Of a stretch of 64,000 nt of DNA, positions 25,065 through 33,845 are shown in pieces. The translations under genes and the position numbers were made by a program. Where the stretch lies: NCBI GenBank assembly GCA_965261925.1, contig OZ253486.1, positions 3,596,001-3,660,000 on the forward strand, read 5' to 3'. The stretch is from Bin87 sp965261925. GTDB lineage: Bacteria > Chloroflexota > Dehalococcoidia > Lucifugimonadales > UBA3495. The notes beneath the pieces are model-generated. The model ran no database searches. It had not been told where the DNA came from and saw nothing but the letters and a program-made list of their open reading frames with translations. The first letter of the stretch is position 1. The number at the start of each line of letters is the position of its first letter.

Positions 25065-27125
25065 TCAATCTCCGGTGGGGCGCATGATGCAGTTTCCATA
25101 TTGGTCAATGCGGGATTCCCATCCCGGGTTGATCACCACCGTCGCGTCCATCGCTTCCAGGATGGCCGGGCCGACAATCGTGGCGTCCGGGCGCAATTTT
25201 TCACGACGGTAGATGGGGCACGGAACGAAGTCTCGCAATTCCTCGAAGTACACCTGGCGCCGGTCGACAACCGCGTCTCCGGGTTCTCCGCCACCGGAGG
25301 GCAAAGTCGGCATGGCAACATCGCCCAGGTGCCCCGAGGCGGTGACCCGCAGCGTCACGATTTCCACCGGCTGATCCAGCGAAAACCCGTACAGCTGGGA
25401 GTGCCGGCGGTGAAATTCCTCGATCATTGCCTCCAGCCCACGTTGGTCAACCTGCGTCCCGCCATAGGTGACGGTCAATTCTGAGCCCTGGTGCTTGTAA
25501 CGCAAGTCGGCCGACCAGACCAGCAGCCGGTCGGAGTCGGCAACACCCTCCGTTTCCAGCCACTGTTGTCCTTCCCGTTCGAGGCCGTCGAATATCTGGG
25601 CCATGCGCGGCAGGTCGTAGTCCGGCGGTTGCTGCAGCGACGTTCTGGCGTAGTCGTTCTTGAACTCCGCCACCAGCAACCCGTAGGCCGACGCGATCCC
25701 GGGATGCGGGGGCACCACCACCGTCGTCGCGCCCAGGAGATTTGCCACCTCGATGGCGTGCATCGGCCCGGCCCCGCCGTAGGCAACCAGCGCGAATTCC
25801 CGCGGATCGTAGCCGCGCTCGACGCTGATGTTTCTAATGGCGCCGACCATGGCGTTGTTGGCGATTTGCAGGATGCCACTGGCCGCGGCGGCCACATCCA
25901 TGCCCAGTGGCGTCGCCACCGCCTCGCCGATCGCGGCGACCGCGGCCTCTGTGTCCAGCGTCAACTGCCCGCCGGCGATGCTGGAACTGACGCGCCCCAG
26001 GACCAGGTTCGCATCGGTAACGGTGGGACGGTTCGATCCCCTGCCGTAGCAGGCCGGGCCCGGGTCGGCGCCAGCGCTGGTCGGCCCCACCGTTAGGCTG
26101 CCGTACGGAGAGACCTCGGCGATGCTGCCCCCGCCGCAACCGATGGTGGCGATGTCCAGCATGGGCAACTGGACGGGCCAGTCTCCCAACCGGCCGTTGA
26201 GCGTCAGGCCCGGCTGCCGGTTTTGCACCAGCGAGACGTCGGTGCTGGTGCCGCCCATGTCGAAGGAGATGCAGTTTTCGACCGCTGCGGCCTCGGCTAT
26301 CTGGAGGGTAGCCATCACGCCGGCGGCCGGCCCGGACAGCGCGGTGTAAACCGGTTGCAGGACCGCAGTGTCCGCGCCGATTATGCCGCCGTTGGACTTC
26401 ATGATCGACAGCGACGCCGCGCTTCCGAACGCCCGCAACGAACTCTGCAGGTTGTCGATATAGGTGCTGACCCGGGGGGTGACGTAGGCGTTCAGCACGG
26501 TGGTGATGGCGCGTTCGTACTCCCGGTACACCGGCAGGACTTCCGACGACAGGGACACCGCCATTCCCGGCAGTTCTTCGCGCAGGATTTCCCGGGCGCG
26601 CCGCTCGTGGTCCGGGTTGGCGTAGGAATGGAGAAAAGCCACCGCCACGGCCGCGACGCCCTCACGCGCGAAATGCCCGGCCGCCTCTCGCACCGCCGCT
26701 TCGTCCAACGGCGCGAGAATTTCACCGTTGAACGCCGTCCGCTCTTTCACCTCAAGGCAATCGCGGGGGCGGACCGGGCGCTGTGGCTTGACCCAGGAAT
26801 TCGGGTTGGCCAGGCGGGGCGTCCCGTGCCTGGCGATTTCCAGTACGTACCGAAACCCCTCGGTAACCAGCAATCCAACCGGGGCGCCACGGTTTTCCAG
26901 CACGGAGTTGGTGGCGATGGTGGTGCCATGGAAAATATGCGCCACATCGCTTGCTGCCACTCCGTTGGTCGCCAGGATTTCGGTCAGCCCGGTCATGAAA
27001 CCGACCGACGGATCGTTTGGCGTGGACGGGGTCTTGTGGACCCACTGGGCGTTGGACGACGTGTCACACAGCACGATGTCGGTGAAAGTTCCACCGACAT
27101 CAACCGCCACGGAGTAAGAAGGCAT
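25065..27125 (-). CDS. hyuA: Hydantoinase/oxoprolinase family subunit A
   Basis: This 686-residue protein has an actin-like ATPase fold. The N-terminal phosphate loop is VDVGGTFTDIVLCD, GTTIATNSVLENRGAPVGLL follows, and the central motif is DMGGTSTDVSLV with GCGGGSIAEV. It pairs with HyuB. The gene follows a SelA-like PLP enzyme by 18 bases in the same operon. Because HyuA/HyuB also resemble acetone carboxylase and oxoprolinase subunits, the ring substrate remains open. Confidence 0.94.
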   Translation of the reverse strand: MPSYSVAVDVGGTFTDIVLCDTSSNAQWVHKTPSTPNDPSVGFMTGLTEILATNGVAASDVAHIFHGTTIATNSVLENRGAPVGLLVTEGFRYVLEIARHGTPRLANPNSWVKPQRPVRPRDCLEVKERTAFNGEILAPLDEAAVREAAGHFAREGVAAVAVAFLHSYANPDHERRAREILREELPGMAVSLSSEVLPVYREYERAITTVLNAYVTPRVSTYIDNLQSSLRAFGSAASLSIMKSNGGIIGADTAVLQPVYTALSGPAAGVMATLQIAEAAAVENCISFDMGGTSTDVSLVQNRQPGLTLNGRLGDWPVQLPMLDIATIGCGGGSIAEVSPYGSLTVGPTSAGADPGPACYGRGSNRPTVTDANLVLGRVSSSIAGGQLTLDTEAAVAAIGEAVATPLGMDVAAAASGILQIANNAMVGAIRNISVERGYDPREFALVAYGGAGPMHAIEVANLLGATTVVVPPHPGIASAYGLLVAEFKNDYARTSLQQPPDYDLPRMAQIFDGLEREGQQWLETEGVADSDRLLVWSADLRYKHQGSELTVTYGGTQVDQRGLEAMIEEFHRRHSQLYGFSLDQPVEIVTLRVTASGHLGDVAMPTLPSGGGEPGDAVVDRRQVYFEELRDFVPCPIYRREKLRPDATIVGPAILEAMDATVVINPGWESRIDQYGNCIMRPTGD

Positions 27126-27143
27126 GATCAGCTCGTGGATCGC

Positions 27144-28292
27144 TTACTTGCGGAACAAAGCCGCAATCCGCTCCCCGACGATGCGGTCCTCCCCCGGGTT
27201 GAGCCCAAACATGTGGATGGTGATGCAGTCTTCGCCGTCCCGGACGCGCGTCCAGATCGGCGGATCTCCTTCCTTGAGCCGGTCCCGCAGTTCGTAGACA
27301 TCGAACCCGGCGACGGCGGAGTCCACTCGGATGTTGAGCCCGTAGGGTTGGTGGCCGATAACGTTATCCATCAGGTCGACCTTCAGTCCCGCAACGCCGT
27401 CAACGGCGCTGAAAATGGTCCGGGTTCGCCGTTCCACGTCGGCCAACCGGTCCTCGTGGTTCGTGGTCATCCAGGCCCGTACCGCCGCCACCGCGCCAAC
27501 CATCTCCTGTCGGTCGACTTTTTGGGGACGACCCACTCCGCGCACCCGCCGGCCTTCGTAGCTGGCGAAGGCCTGGAGTCCAATCTTTCGAATCATCTCA
27601 TCGGACCCCAGCGCCAGCCCGGTGGATTGTGGCGCGCCCATGTACTTGGCCGCGATGCACTGGAAATCGGCGCCCATCCTGACGTACTTGCCGAAGTTCT
27701 CCAACGGATATATCTGGCCCGCCGCGTCCACCGTTACCAGCACGTCGCGCGCGTGGGCGATGGCGATGGTGTCCTCCAGCGACAGCGCGTCGGGATCGTA
27801 CTCCTGCTCCACGGCGTAGTAGTGCACGGCGGCGGTGTTGGGGCCAATGGCGCTTTCCAGGTCCTCGCGGGTGGTCTGCCCCTCCGAGCCGAACATGACC
27901 AATTTCGCGCCGGCCAGCTCCAAGCAGCGGTCGTACCAGTACCGTTGACGGGTCTGGATCAGGATTTCGTTCTTCATCCCCTCGGTGTTGGGCAGTTGCT
28001 GAATCCGGTCGTCGTCATCCCCGGCCATGGCAGCCGCCGTGGCGAGCATGAGGGCCGAACCCGCGCCCGAGGTGATGTAGGCAGCCGGCACGTTCGCCAT
28101 TCGGGCGATGGCCGCGCCCGCCGCTTCCTGCAACTCCATGAGCGGGATGTACGCTCCATCCGCCTGCGCCATCGCCTCCCGGACTTCCGGGATCGGAGTG
28201 GAGCCGCCCAGCATGGTGACGCTGCCGGTCGCATTGATGACCGGAACCGCTCCCAGTTCCTTGTAGATGTCTCCCCAATCTCCTGCCGGCAT
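27144..28292 (-). CDS. SelA-like PLP-dependent enzyme
   Basis: The product is 382 residues and belongs to the SelA-like branch of fold-type I PLP enzymes, which includes L-seryl-tRNA(Sec) selenium transferase and sugar-acid ammonia-lyases. Visible features are INATGSVTMLGGSTP at the N-terminus, AAYITSGAGSALMLATAAAM, the cofactor aspartate in VTVDAAGQIYPLEN and the PLP-binding lysine of CIAAKYMGAPQSTG. It lacks the N-terminal tRNA-binding domain of true SelA and sits in a hydantoinase operon. An amino-acid or amino-sugar lyase/racemase role is therefore more likely than selenocysteine synthesis; that is inference. Confidence 0.8.
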   Translation of the reverse strand: MPAGDWGDIYKELGAVPVINATGSVTMLGGSTPIPEVREAMAQADGAYIPLMELQEAAGAAIARMANVPAAYITSGAGSALMLATAAAMAGDDDDRIQQLPNTEGMKNEILIQTRQRYWYDRCLELAGAKLVMFGSEGQTTREDLESAIGPNTAAVHYYAVEQEYDPDALSLEDTIAIAHARDVLVTVDAAGQIYPLENFGKYVRMGADFQCIAAKYMGAPQSTGLALGSDEMIRKIGLQAFASYEGRRVRGVGRPQKVDRQEMVGAVAAVRAWMTTNHEDRLADVERRTRTIFSAVDGVAGLKVDLMDNVIGHQPYGLNIRVDSAVAGFDVYELRDRLKEGDPPIWTRVRDGEDCITIHMFGLNPGEDRIVGERIAALFRK

Positions 28293-28325
28293 GTCCTGTC
28301 TCCTTAATGATCCGTCTGAAGCAAT

Positions 28326-28359
28326 GATCCCTGTGGAACGACGATCCCTGTGGAACGAC
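28326..28359. repeat. Perfect 17-bp tandem duplication
   Basis: Two adjacent identical 17-bp copies (28326-28342 and 28343-28359) lie in the 159-base gap between the enoyl-CoA hydratase and SelA-like genes. Confidence 0.92.
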
Positions 28360-28451
28360 CTCTCTGGTCTGAATGGCTCAAGCCACGCGAAACAACTTCC
28401 GAAGCGCTTTGCGATGTTTGTTCGTGCGAGCCTCGGGCAGTCGCGCGACTT

Positions 28452-29249
28452 CTACTCCCCGGTGAACACGGGCGGACGCCGTTCGCGGAACGATGCTGCC
28501 GCCTCGGCCACGTCGTGCGGCGCGCGGCGCGCAAATACGATGCTGTGCGTTTCGTACTGGAGTTGGTCCTCAAGTGTGGTGTCCAGGCTGCGCTGCAACG
28601 CCCGTTTCGACATCTGCATGGCAACCGGTGGCCAGGAGGCGATCTGTCTCGCCAGTTCTTTCGCGTCCGCCAGCAGGTTCTCGGCCGTCGTCATGCGGTC
28701 CAGCAGCCCCAGGCGGTACGACTCCTCGGCGTCCACCGTGCGGCTGGTGAACACGAGGTCAAAGGCCCGGCTCGCCCCGACGATGCGGGGCAGGAAATAG
28801 GAAAGTCCCGAATCGGGGCTTAGGCTGCGTTCGATGAACACCGTCTTGAAGCGAGTGTTTTCGCAGCCCACCCGCATGTCGCACGCCAGTGCCAGGCCCA
28901 TGCCGGCGCCGGCCGCAACGCCGTTCACCGCGGCGATGGTCGGCTTGTTCAGGTCCCGGTAGATCATCAGGGCCTGCCGACCAACCCAGTTGTACTCGTC
29001 CAATCGCTCGCCCCGGCTGGGATGTTCTTCGTTCGGGCGGGCGCCGGTGAGATCAGCTCCGGAGCAGAAGCCGCGACCCTCGCCGGTGAAGATGACAACC
29101 CGCACGCCGTCGTCGTCCCGCAGTTCAGCGCACGCCGCCATCATCTCCGCGTGCAGATGCCGGTCGATGGCGTTGAGCTTGTCGGGCCGGCCCAGGGTGA
29201 CCACCGCGATCTGGCCGTCGCGGTCGACACGCAGGTTGTCGTACCCCAT
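28452..29249 (-). CDS. Enoyl-CoA hydratase/isomerase family protein
   Basis: This 265-residue crotonase-fold protein has the CoA-binding/oxyanion segments GEGRGFCSGADLTGA and AVNGVAAGAGMGLALACDMR, and the ERSLSPDSGLSYFLPRIVG stretch typical of bacterial hydratases. Such enzymes hydrate enoyl-CoA or carry out related CoA-thioester reactions. The ATG lies one base after the stop of the upstream M20 peptidase gene, indicating coupling. Reaction specificity cannot be assigned. Confidence 0.9.
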   Translation of the reverse strand: MGYDNLRVDRDGQIAVVTLGRPDKLNAIDRHLHAEMMAACAELRDDDGVRVVIFTGEGRGFCSGADLTGARPNEEHPSRGERLDEYNWVGRQALMIYRDLNKPTIAAVNGVAAGAGMGLALACDMRVGCENTRFKTVFIERSLSPDSGLSYFLPRIVGASRAFDLVFTSRTVDAEESYRLGLLDRMTTAENLLADAKELARQIASWPPVAMQMSKRALQRSLDTTLEDQLQYETHSIVFARRAPHDVAEAAASFRERRPPVFTGE

Positions 29250-29250
29250 G

Positions 29251-30609
29251 CTACTTCACCGCCAGCATGTCGCACGCCAGGCCCAGCATGATCTTGGTGC
29301 CGCTGACCAGGCTCTTGATGCCCACCGATTCGTTGGTGCCGTGGGTGTAGTTGAGCATCGGGTCGTCGTCCGGGTGGGAACCGGAAAAACCGTAGGTCAC
29401 CGTTCCCAGGGGACGAGTGAAGCGTGAATCGGTAAACCCGTTGCTGATCGCCGGCACCCACTGGATGTCGTCCCGCTGCAGGGCCTGACCGGTCACCCGC
29501 CGGATGCTGTCCGAAAGCGGCGAGTCGAAGGGTGACGAGTTTGGCCGCGCCATGTAATCGATCTCGTAGGATATGCCCGGGACTTCGGCCAACACCTCGT
29601 CGAGTTGTTGCCGCACGTACTCGTCATCCTGATGAGGCAACGTTCGCACGTCGCACGTCAGGCGAATGGACTCGGGAACACTGTTTGACTTGATCCCGCC
29701 CCGCACCATGGTGGGCGTCAGCGTCATCCGCGACAGGGCCCGCAGCATCGACGCGAAACGGGGATTGTCCGTCTCAATCTCAGCGATGATGTCGTCCACG
29801 TTCTCCGCCGATGGTTTGTGCTCGATGGCAAAGGTGGACAGGTGGTCGAAGATGGCGCCGGAGGTATCGCGGTCGGCGTCATAGCCTTCGATGGAAGACA
29901 GCGCGCGACTGAGCCGGAACAGGGCGTTGGTGCCCTGCCAGGGCGTCGACGCATGGGAACTGGTCCCTTTGACGTCGATTTCGACCTGGAGGCGGCCCTT
30001 TTCTCCCACACCCAGCACGTAGGTCAGCGCACCTGCCGCCTGGATAGGAGTGCCACCGCCTTCGTTGACGGCATAGGGAGCCGCCAGTTTCTCGGGATGA
30101 TTGTCGGCCAGCCAGCCGAACCCGTACCGGCCGCCGTGTTCCTCGTCCGCCCCGGCCGCAAGGATCAGCCCGTCCTCCAACTCGATCCCGTTGCGCTTGA
30201 GGATGCGGACCGCCATCAACTGGGCGGTGAGCAGCCCCTTACAGTCCGACGCGCCGCGCCCGAAGACACGGTCGTCGGCGATGGTGGCGCTGAAAGGAGG
30301 GAACCGCCACTTCGTGTCGTCCTCCACCGGGACGACATCGGTGTGAGACATGAACATCAGGCCCGCGTTCCCCGACCGTCCCTCGAGGCGCGCTATCAGG
30401 TTGCCCCGGTTGGGCGCCGACTCCAGGATCTCCGATGCTATGCCGTCTTGGGCGAGGAAGTCGCGGGCCAGTTCGCACACGGGGGTCTCGTCGCCGGTGG
30501 GCATGAATCCCGTGTTCACCGACGGGATGCGTACCAGCGCCTGTTCCAGGGCGACAATGTCGTTCTGGGCCTCGTCAACCTGTCGGAAAAGTTCTGGTAG
30601 GTCGGGCAT
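29251..30609 (-). CDS. M20-family metallopeptidase (ArgE/DapE type)
   Basis: The product is 452 residues from MPDLPELFRQVDEAQNDIVA at 30609; a longer upstream frame is rejected. Zinc ligands and catalytic residues are visible in FMSHTDVVPVEDD, FGRGASDCKGLL and AAGADEEHGGRYG. The family removes acyl or dipeptide groups from amino acids. It is first in a five-gene operon ending with hyuAB, so a role in degrading N-carbamoyl or N-acyl amino acids released by ring opening is plausible. Confidence 0.9.
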   Translation of the reverse strand: MPDLPELFRQVDEAQNDIVALEQALVRIPSVNTGFMPTGDETPVCELARDFLAQDGIASEILESAPNRGNLIARLEGRSGNAGLMFMSHTDVVPVEDDTKWRFPPFSATIADDRVFGRGASDCKGLLTAQLMAVRILKRNGIELEDGLILAAGADEEHGGRYGFGWLADNHPEKLAAPYAVNEGGGTPIQAAGALTYVLGVGEKGRLQVEIDVKGTSSHASTPWQGTNALFRLSRALSSIEGYDADRDTSGAIFDHLSTFAIEHKPSAENVDDIIAEIETDNPRFASMLRALSRMTLTPTMVRGGIKSNSVPESIRLTCDVRTLPHQDDEYVRQQLDEVLAEVPGISYEIDYMARPNSSPFDSPLSDSIRRVTGQALQRDDIQWVPAISNGFTDSRFTRPLGTVTYGFSGSHPDDDPMLNYTHGTNESVGIKSLVSGTKIMLGLACDMLAVK

Positions 30610-30720
30610 GGACGGTCCCTCCTCGCATGGCGCTGGCGCGTGGCCGTGAGTGTAAGCAGGGGGCCGGCGGGTGTCAATGCGGGTCGCTCCGGCCCAGACC
30701 CGGCATGGCAATAAACGCCC

Positions 30721-30934
30721 TCATGCGTACCCACTTTGCCATCGCGAGGAGCGCAGCGACGTGGTGATTGCGTTGAATTGAGCGAGGATCCCTCCGGCGA
30801 CGAGATTGCCACGCTGCGCTCGCAATGACCGGGGGGCGCTCGCAATGACCTGGGGCGCTCGCAATGACTGGGGGGCGCTCGCAATGACCGGGGGCGCTCG
30901 CAATGACTGGGGGTGCAAAGTGGGTACGCGATGA
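30721..30934. repeat. Inverted-repeat-bounded element, copy 2, with internal tandem units
   Basis: The ends TCATGCGTACCCACTTTGC (30721) and GCAAAGTGGGTACGCGATGA (ending 30934) are near-perfect inverted repeats. The interior has the core GAGATTGCCACGCTGCGCTC then GCAATGAC shared with 22508-22646. After it, about five head-to-tail copies of an 18-20 base unit containing GGCGCTCGCAATGAC run from about 30813 to 30915. It lies in the 448-base gap upstream of dnaX and of the divergent M20 gene. The rest of that gap shows no gene. Confidence 0.8.
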
Positions 30935-31057
30935 GAATAAACGCCCAACGGCGCGATCTCGGAACCCGTGGCTGTGACGCCGCCATATCGGCCGGGTTTA
31001 CATTTATAATGCACCCGTGAATCCACACCCCTTGGCGGGACCGGCAAGACTGCTCCG

Positions 31058-32743
31058 ATGACCACTTCGTCTCAAGTTTTTTACCGCAAGTGGCGGCCAG
31101 GAACCTTCTCGGACCTGGCGGGCCAGGAGCACGTGGGCAACACGCTCCGGCAAGCCGTTATGCAGGGGCGGGTCAGCCACAGCTACCTGTTCTGCGGCAC
31201 CCGGGGCAGCGGTAAAACGACCACCGCCAGGGTGCTGTCCAAAGCCGTCAACTGCCTGGATCCGCGGGACGGCGACCCGTGCGAACAGTGCGCCATCTGC
31301 GTGTCCATCAACGAGGGCCGCAACCTGGACATCATCGAACTGGACGCGGCCAGCAATCGCGGCGTGGAGGAGATCCGGGAAATACGCGACAAGGTCCACT
31401 TCCAGCCGGCACAGAACCGGCGCAAGGTCTACATCATCGACGAAGCCCACATGCTGACCCGCGAGGCTTCCAACGCTTTCCTCAAGACCCTGGAAGAACC
31501 GCCGGCGCACGTCATTTTCATCCTCTGCACCACCGAGGCCGACCGCATACTGCCCACCATCATCTCACGCTGCCAACGGTACGATTTCCGGCGCCTGCCC
31601 GGCCAGACCATCTATGATCGCCTGGCCTACATCACCGACCAGGAAGGCGTGGCGATCCAACCCGACGCCCTCCGCATGGTGGCGCGGAACGCCGGCGGGT
31701 CCATGCGGGACGCGCTGAACATGCTGGAACAATTGGCGGTATCGGCCGACCGGGAAATAACGCTCCGTGATGTCGAAGAGGCGCTGGGACTGGTTCGGAG
31801 CGACGCCTACCTGGTGCTGGCGCAGAAGATGCTGGCCGGAGACACCTCCGGTTCCCTGGAGACCATCAACGACGTGGTTTGGGAAGGCGGTGAACCGCGC
31901 CAGCTGCACCGGCAGACGCTGGAAATCCTGCGCTCCATACTGCTGCTGTCGTGGGACGCCGGCGACACCCTCGACCTCCCGCCGGACCTCCTGTCCAGCC
32001 TCCAAGCGGAGGCTCAGAAACACGAAGCATCGACGATATTGCGGGCGGTCCGAACCTGGGGCGAGGCCAACCTGCGGTATGACGCCCCGTCCACGCTGCC
32101 GCTGGAAATAGCGGCGGCGGAGATCTGCCGGAAAGACGTCATCGTCGCCGCCCCCGAGGTCAGGGCCCCCGAAGTCAGAGCCCCCGAGCGCGCCGCGCCG
32201 GCGCAATCTCCGCCACGCGAAGCGCCCCGCCCGCCCCGGCGTGAAGCTCCACCAGCCAACGCGCCGGCTCGCGAATCCCGGCCCGCCGCCGCACCGCCGG
32301 CGCGCCCTTCGCCGCCGGCCAATGCCGAGGCTCCGGCAGCACGGTCATCTTCGCCGGCGGCCGCCCCGGATAGCTTCCAGGGGCGTTGGGAACAGGTGGT
32401 CAGGCGGCTGGGGCGCGACAAGGGCAGCAAATACAACCTGGGCGCGCTCCTGAGGGACTGCCGGCCCAATGGCGTCCACCTTTCGGACGACGCCGCAACC
32501 CTGGTGCTGCCCTTCACCAACGTCGCCAATCTGGACCGAATGCAGGAAGAACTCAACGATCCCCGGGTTCGTGATACCATTGAGCAGGCCATCGAACAGT
32601 TCTTCGGCGAGCGCCATGCGTTTACCGTCACCCTGGCCGGAGCCAATGGGGACGGTGACCGCCCGGCGCGCAATTCCGTGCAGGACAGCCCTCTATACCG
32701 CACCGCCATCGGCCTGGGAGCGCGTCCAATCGAGGAAAACTAG
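31058..32743 (+). CDS. dnaX: DNA polymerase III subunits gamma and tau
   Basis: This 561-residue clamp-loader ATPase has Walker A GTRGSGKTT (residues 47-55), a zinc module of four cysteines (66, 75, 78, 81), Walker B YIIDEAHML and the sensor SRCQRYDFRRL. After the AAA+ core there is an Ala/Pro-rich linker (about 365-430) containing a short duplicated APEVR unit, then a tau-like C-terminal domain. It is followed by ebfC, recR and recO, a widespread bacterial arrangement. Confidence 0.95.
   Translation: MTTSSQVFYRKWRPGTFSDLAGQEHVGNTLRQAVMQGRVSHSYLFCGTRGSGKTTTARVLSKAVNCLDPRDGDPCEQCAICVSINEGRNLDIIELDAASNRGVEEIREIRDKVHFQPAQNRRKVYIIDEAHMLTREASNAFLKTLEEPPAHVIFILCTTEADRILPTIISRCQRYDFRRLPGQTIYDRLAYITDQEGVAIQPDALRMVARNAGGSMRDALNMLEQLAVSADREITLRDVEEALGLVRSDAYLVLAQKMLAGDTSGSLETINDVVWEGGEPRQLHRQTLEILRSILLLSWDAGDTLDLPPDLLSSLQAEAQKHEASTILRAVRTWGEANLRYDAPSTLPLEIAAAEICRKDVIVAAPEVRAPEVRAPERAAPAQSPPREAPRPPRREAPPANAPARESRPAAAPPARPSPPANAEAPAARSSSPAAAPDSFQGRWEQVVRRLGRDKGSKYNLGALLRDCRPNGVHLSDDAATLVLPFTNVANLDRMQEELNDPRVRDTIEQAIEQFFGERHAFTVTLAGANGDGDRPARNSVQDSPLYRTAIGLGARPIEEN
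32150..32179. repeat. 15-bp imperfect tandem duplication in dnaX
   Basis: Bases 32150-32164 and 32165-32179 are 15-bp near-identical units that encode APEVR twice in the flexible linker of DnaX. Confidence 0.75.
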
Positions 32744-32763
32744 CAGGAGGCTCCGTATATACC

Positions 32764-33066
32764 ATGATGAACCGCAAGATGATGCGTCAGGCCCAGCAAT
32801 TGCAGAACCGGCTGGCCAAGGCCCAGCAGGAACTGGAAGAGATGAGCGTGGAAGGTTCCGCCGGCGGCGGCGTCGTGCGCGTGACCATGACCGGCAAGCA
32901 GGAAGTTACCTCGGTAATCATCGAGCCGGAGGCCGCGGAAGACATCGACCTGCTGCAGGACCTCGTTGCCGCCGCGGTCAACGACGCTTCCAACCGGACC
33001 CAGGAACTGGCTGCGGAAAAGATGGGCGCCGTTACCGGGGGCATGAATATTCCCGGCCTGATCTAG
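32764..33066 (+). CDS. ebfC: Nucleoid-associated protein, YbaB/EbfC family
   Basis: The product is 100 residues, beginning MMNRKMMRQAQQLQNRLAKA with an N-terminal helix, then GSAGGGVVRVTMTGKQEVTS and the C-terminal helical arm with KMGAVTGGMNIPGLI. This is the normal YbaB fold and length. It is a dimeric DNA-binding protein encoded between dnaX and recR in many bacteria. An AGGAGG lies somewhat far (about 14 bases) upstream, so the second ATG may be used. Confidence 0.93.
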   Translation: MMNRKMMRQAQQLQNRLAKAQQELEEMSVEGSAGGGVVRVTMTGKQEVTSVIIEPEAAEDIDLLQDLVAAAVNDASNRTQELAAEKMGAVTGGMNIPGLI

Positions 33067-33205
33067 GAATCCTCGATTGCGGATCCCCGGGGCCACGGTC
33101 GTAGGCTTGCATAAGTAGCCCACGCCGGCCATCGGGGCCGCAACCTACCGGATGGGCCCTCCGTACCGCCCGCCGCGGTAACCGATGGCGGCAGTCACCC
33201 CAATC

Positions 33206-33829
33206 ATGGTCAGCGAATATAACCCTGGCACCGCGCGGTCCCTGAGCCGGCTCATCGAAGAGCTCAACCGGTTGCCCGGCATCGGCCCCAAGAGCGCTCA
33301 GCGCATCGCAGACCACGTCATCCGGTTGCCCGCTGAAGAGGCCAGATCGCTGGCCGACGCGATCCAGGAGGCCCGGGACAGCCTGCTGTTTTGCGACCCG
33401 TGCCGCAACCTCACCGATGCGTCGCCCTGCGAAATCTGCTCCAATCCTCAACGAAACCAGGAGCAAATCTGCGTGGTGGAGGAACGGCGCGATCTCGTGG
33501 CTGTGGAACGGACCCGCGCCTATCGTGGGTTGTACCATGTGCTACATGGGGTCCTTTCGCCCCTCAACGGAGTTGGGCCGGAGGACATTCACCTGCCGCA
33601 ACTGTTTGACCGCCTGCGCGAAACCGACAGCCCATTCCAGGAACTGATAGTGGCTACCAATCCGACGCTGGAGGGCGACGCCACGGCTGACTTCATCAAC
33701 CGCCGCCTGGCCGGTACCAACATCCGGATCACCCGCCTTGCCCGGGGACTTCCCGTCGGGGGCTCGCTGGAGTTCGCGGACGAAACCACGCTGAGCCGGG
33801 CGCTGTCCGGCCGCTCCGCGCTGGAATAG
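33206..33829 (+). CDS. recR: Recombination mediator RecR
   Basis: The product is 207 residues from MVSEYNPGTARSLSRLIEEL; an in-frame ATG at 33185 would add seven residues. It has the helix-hairpin-helix segment LNRLPGIGPKSAQRIADHVI, a C4 zinc finger (CDPCRNLTDASPCEIC) and a Toprim domain (QICVVEERRDLVAVERT and NPTLEGDATADFINRRL). It acts with RecO in loading RecA at gaps. Confidence 0.95.
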   Translation: MVSEYNPGTARSLSRLIEELNRLPGIGPKSAQRIADHVIRLPAEEARSLADAIQEARDSLLFCDPCRNLTDASPCEICSNPQRNQEQICVVEERRDLVAVERTRAYRGLYHVLHGVLSPLNGVGPEDIHLPQLFDRLRETDSPFQELIVATNPTLEGDATADFINRRLAGTNIRITRLARGLPVGGSLEFADETTLSRALSGRSALE

Positions 33830-33845
33830 TTTTGCGTCCTGTCCG

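Noticed and set aside
30813..30915. Possible CRISPR array
   Set aside because: The repeated 18-20 base units are directly adjacent without unique spacers and derive from the end of the inverted-repeat-bounded element; no cas genes are near.
32014..32709. Minus-strand open frames opposite dnaX
   Set aside because: These are high-GC shadow frames of a clearly coding gene.
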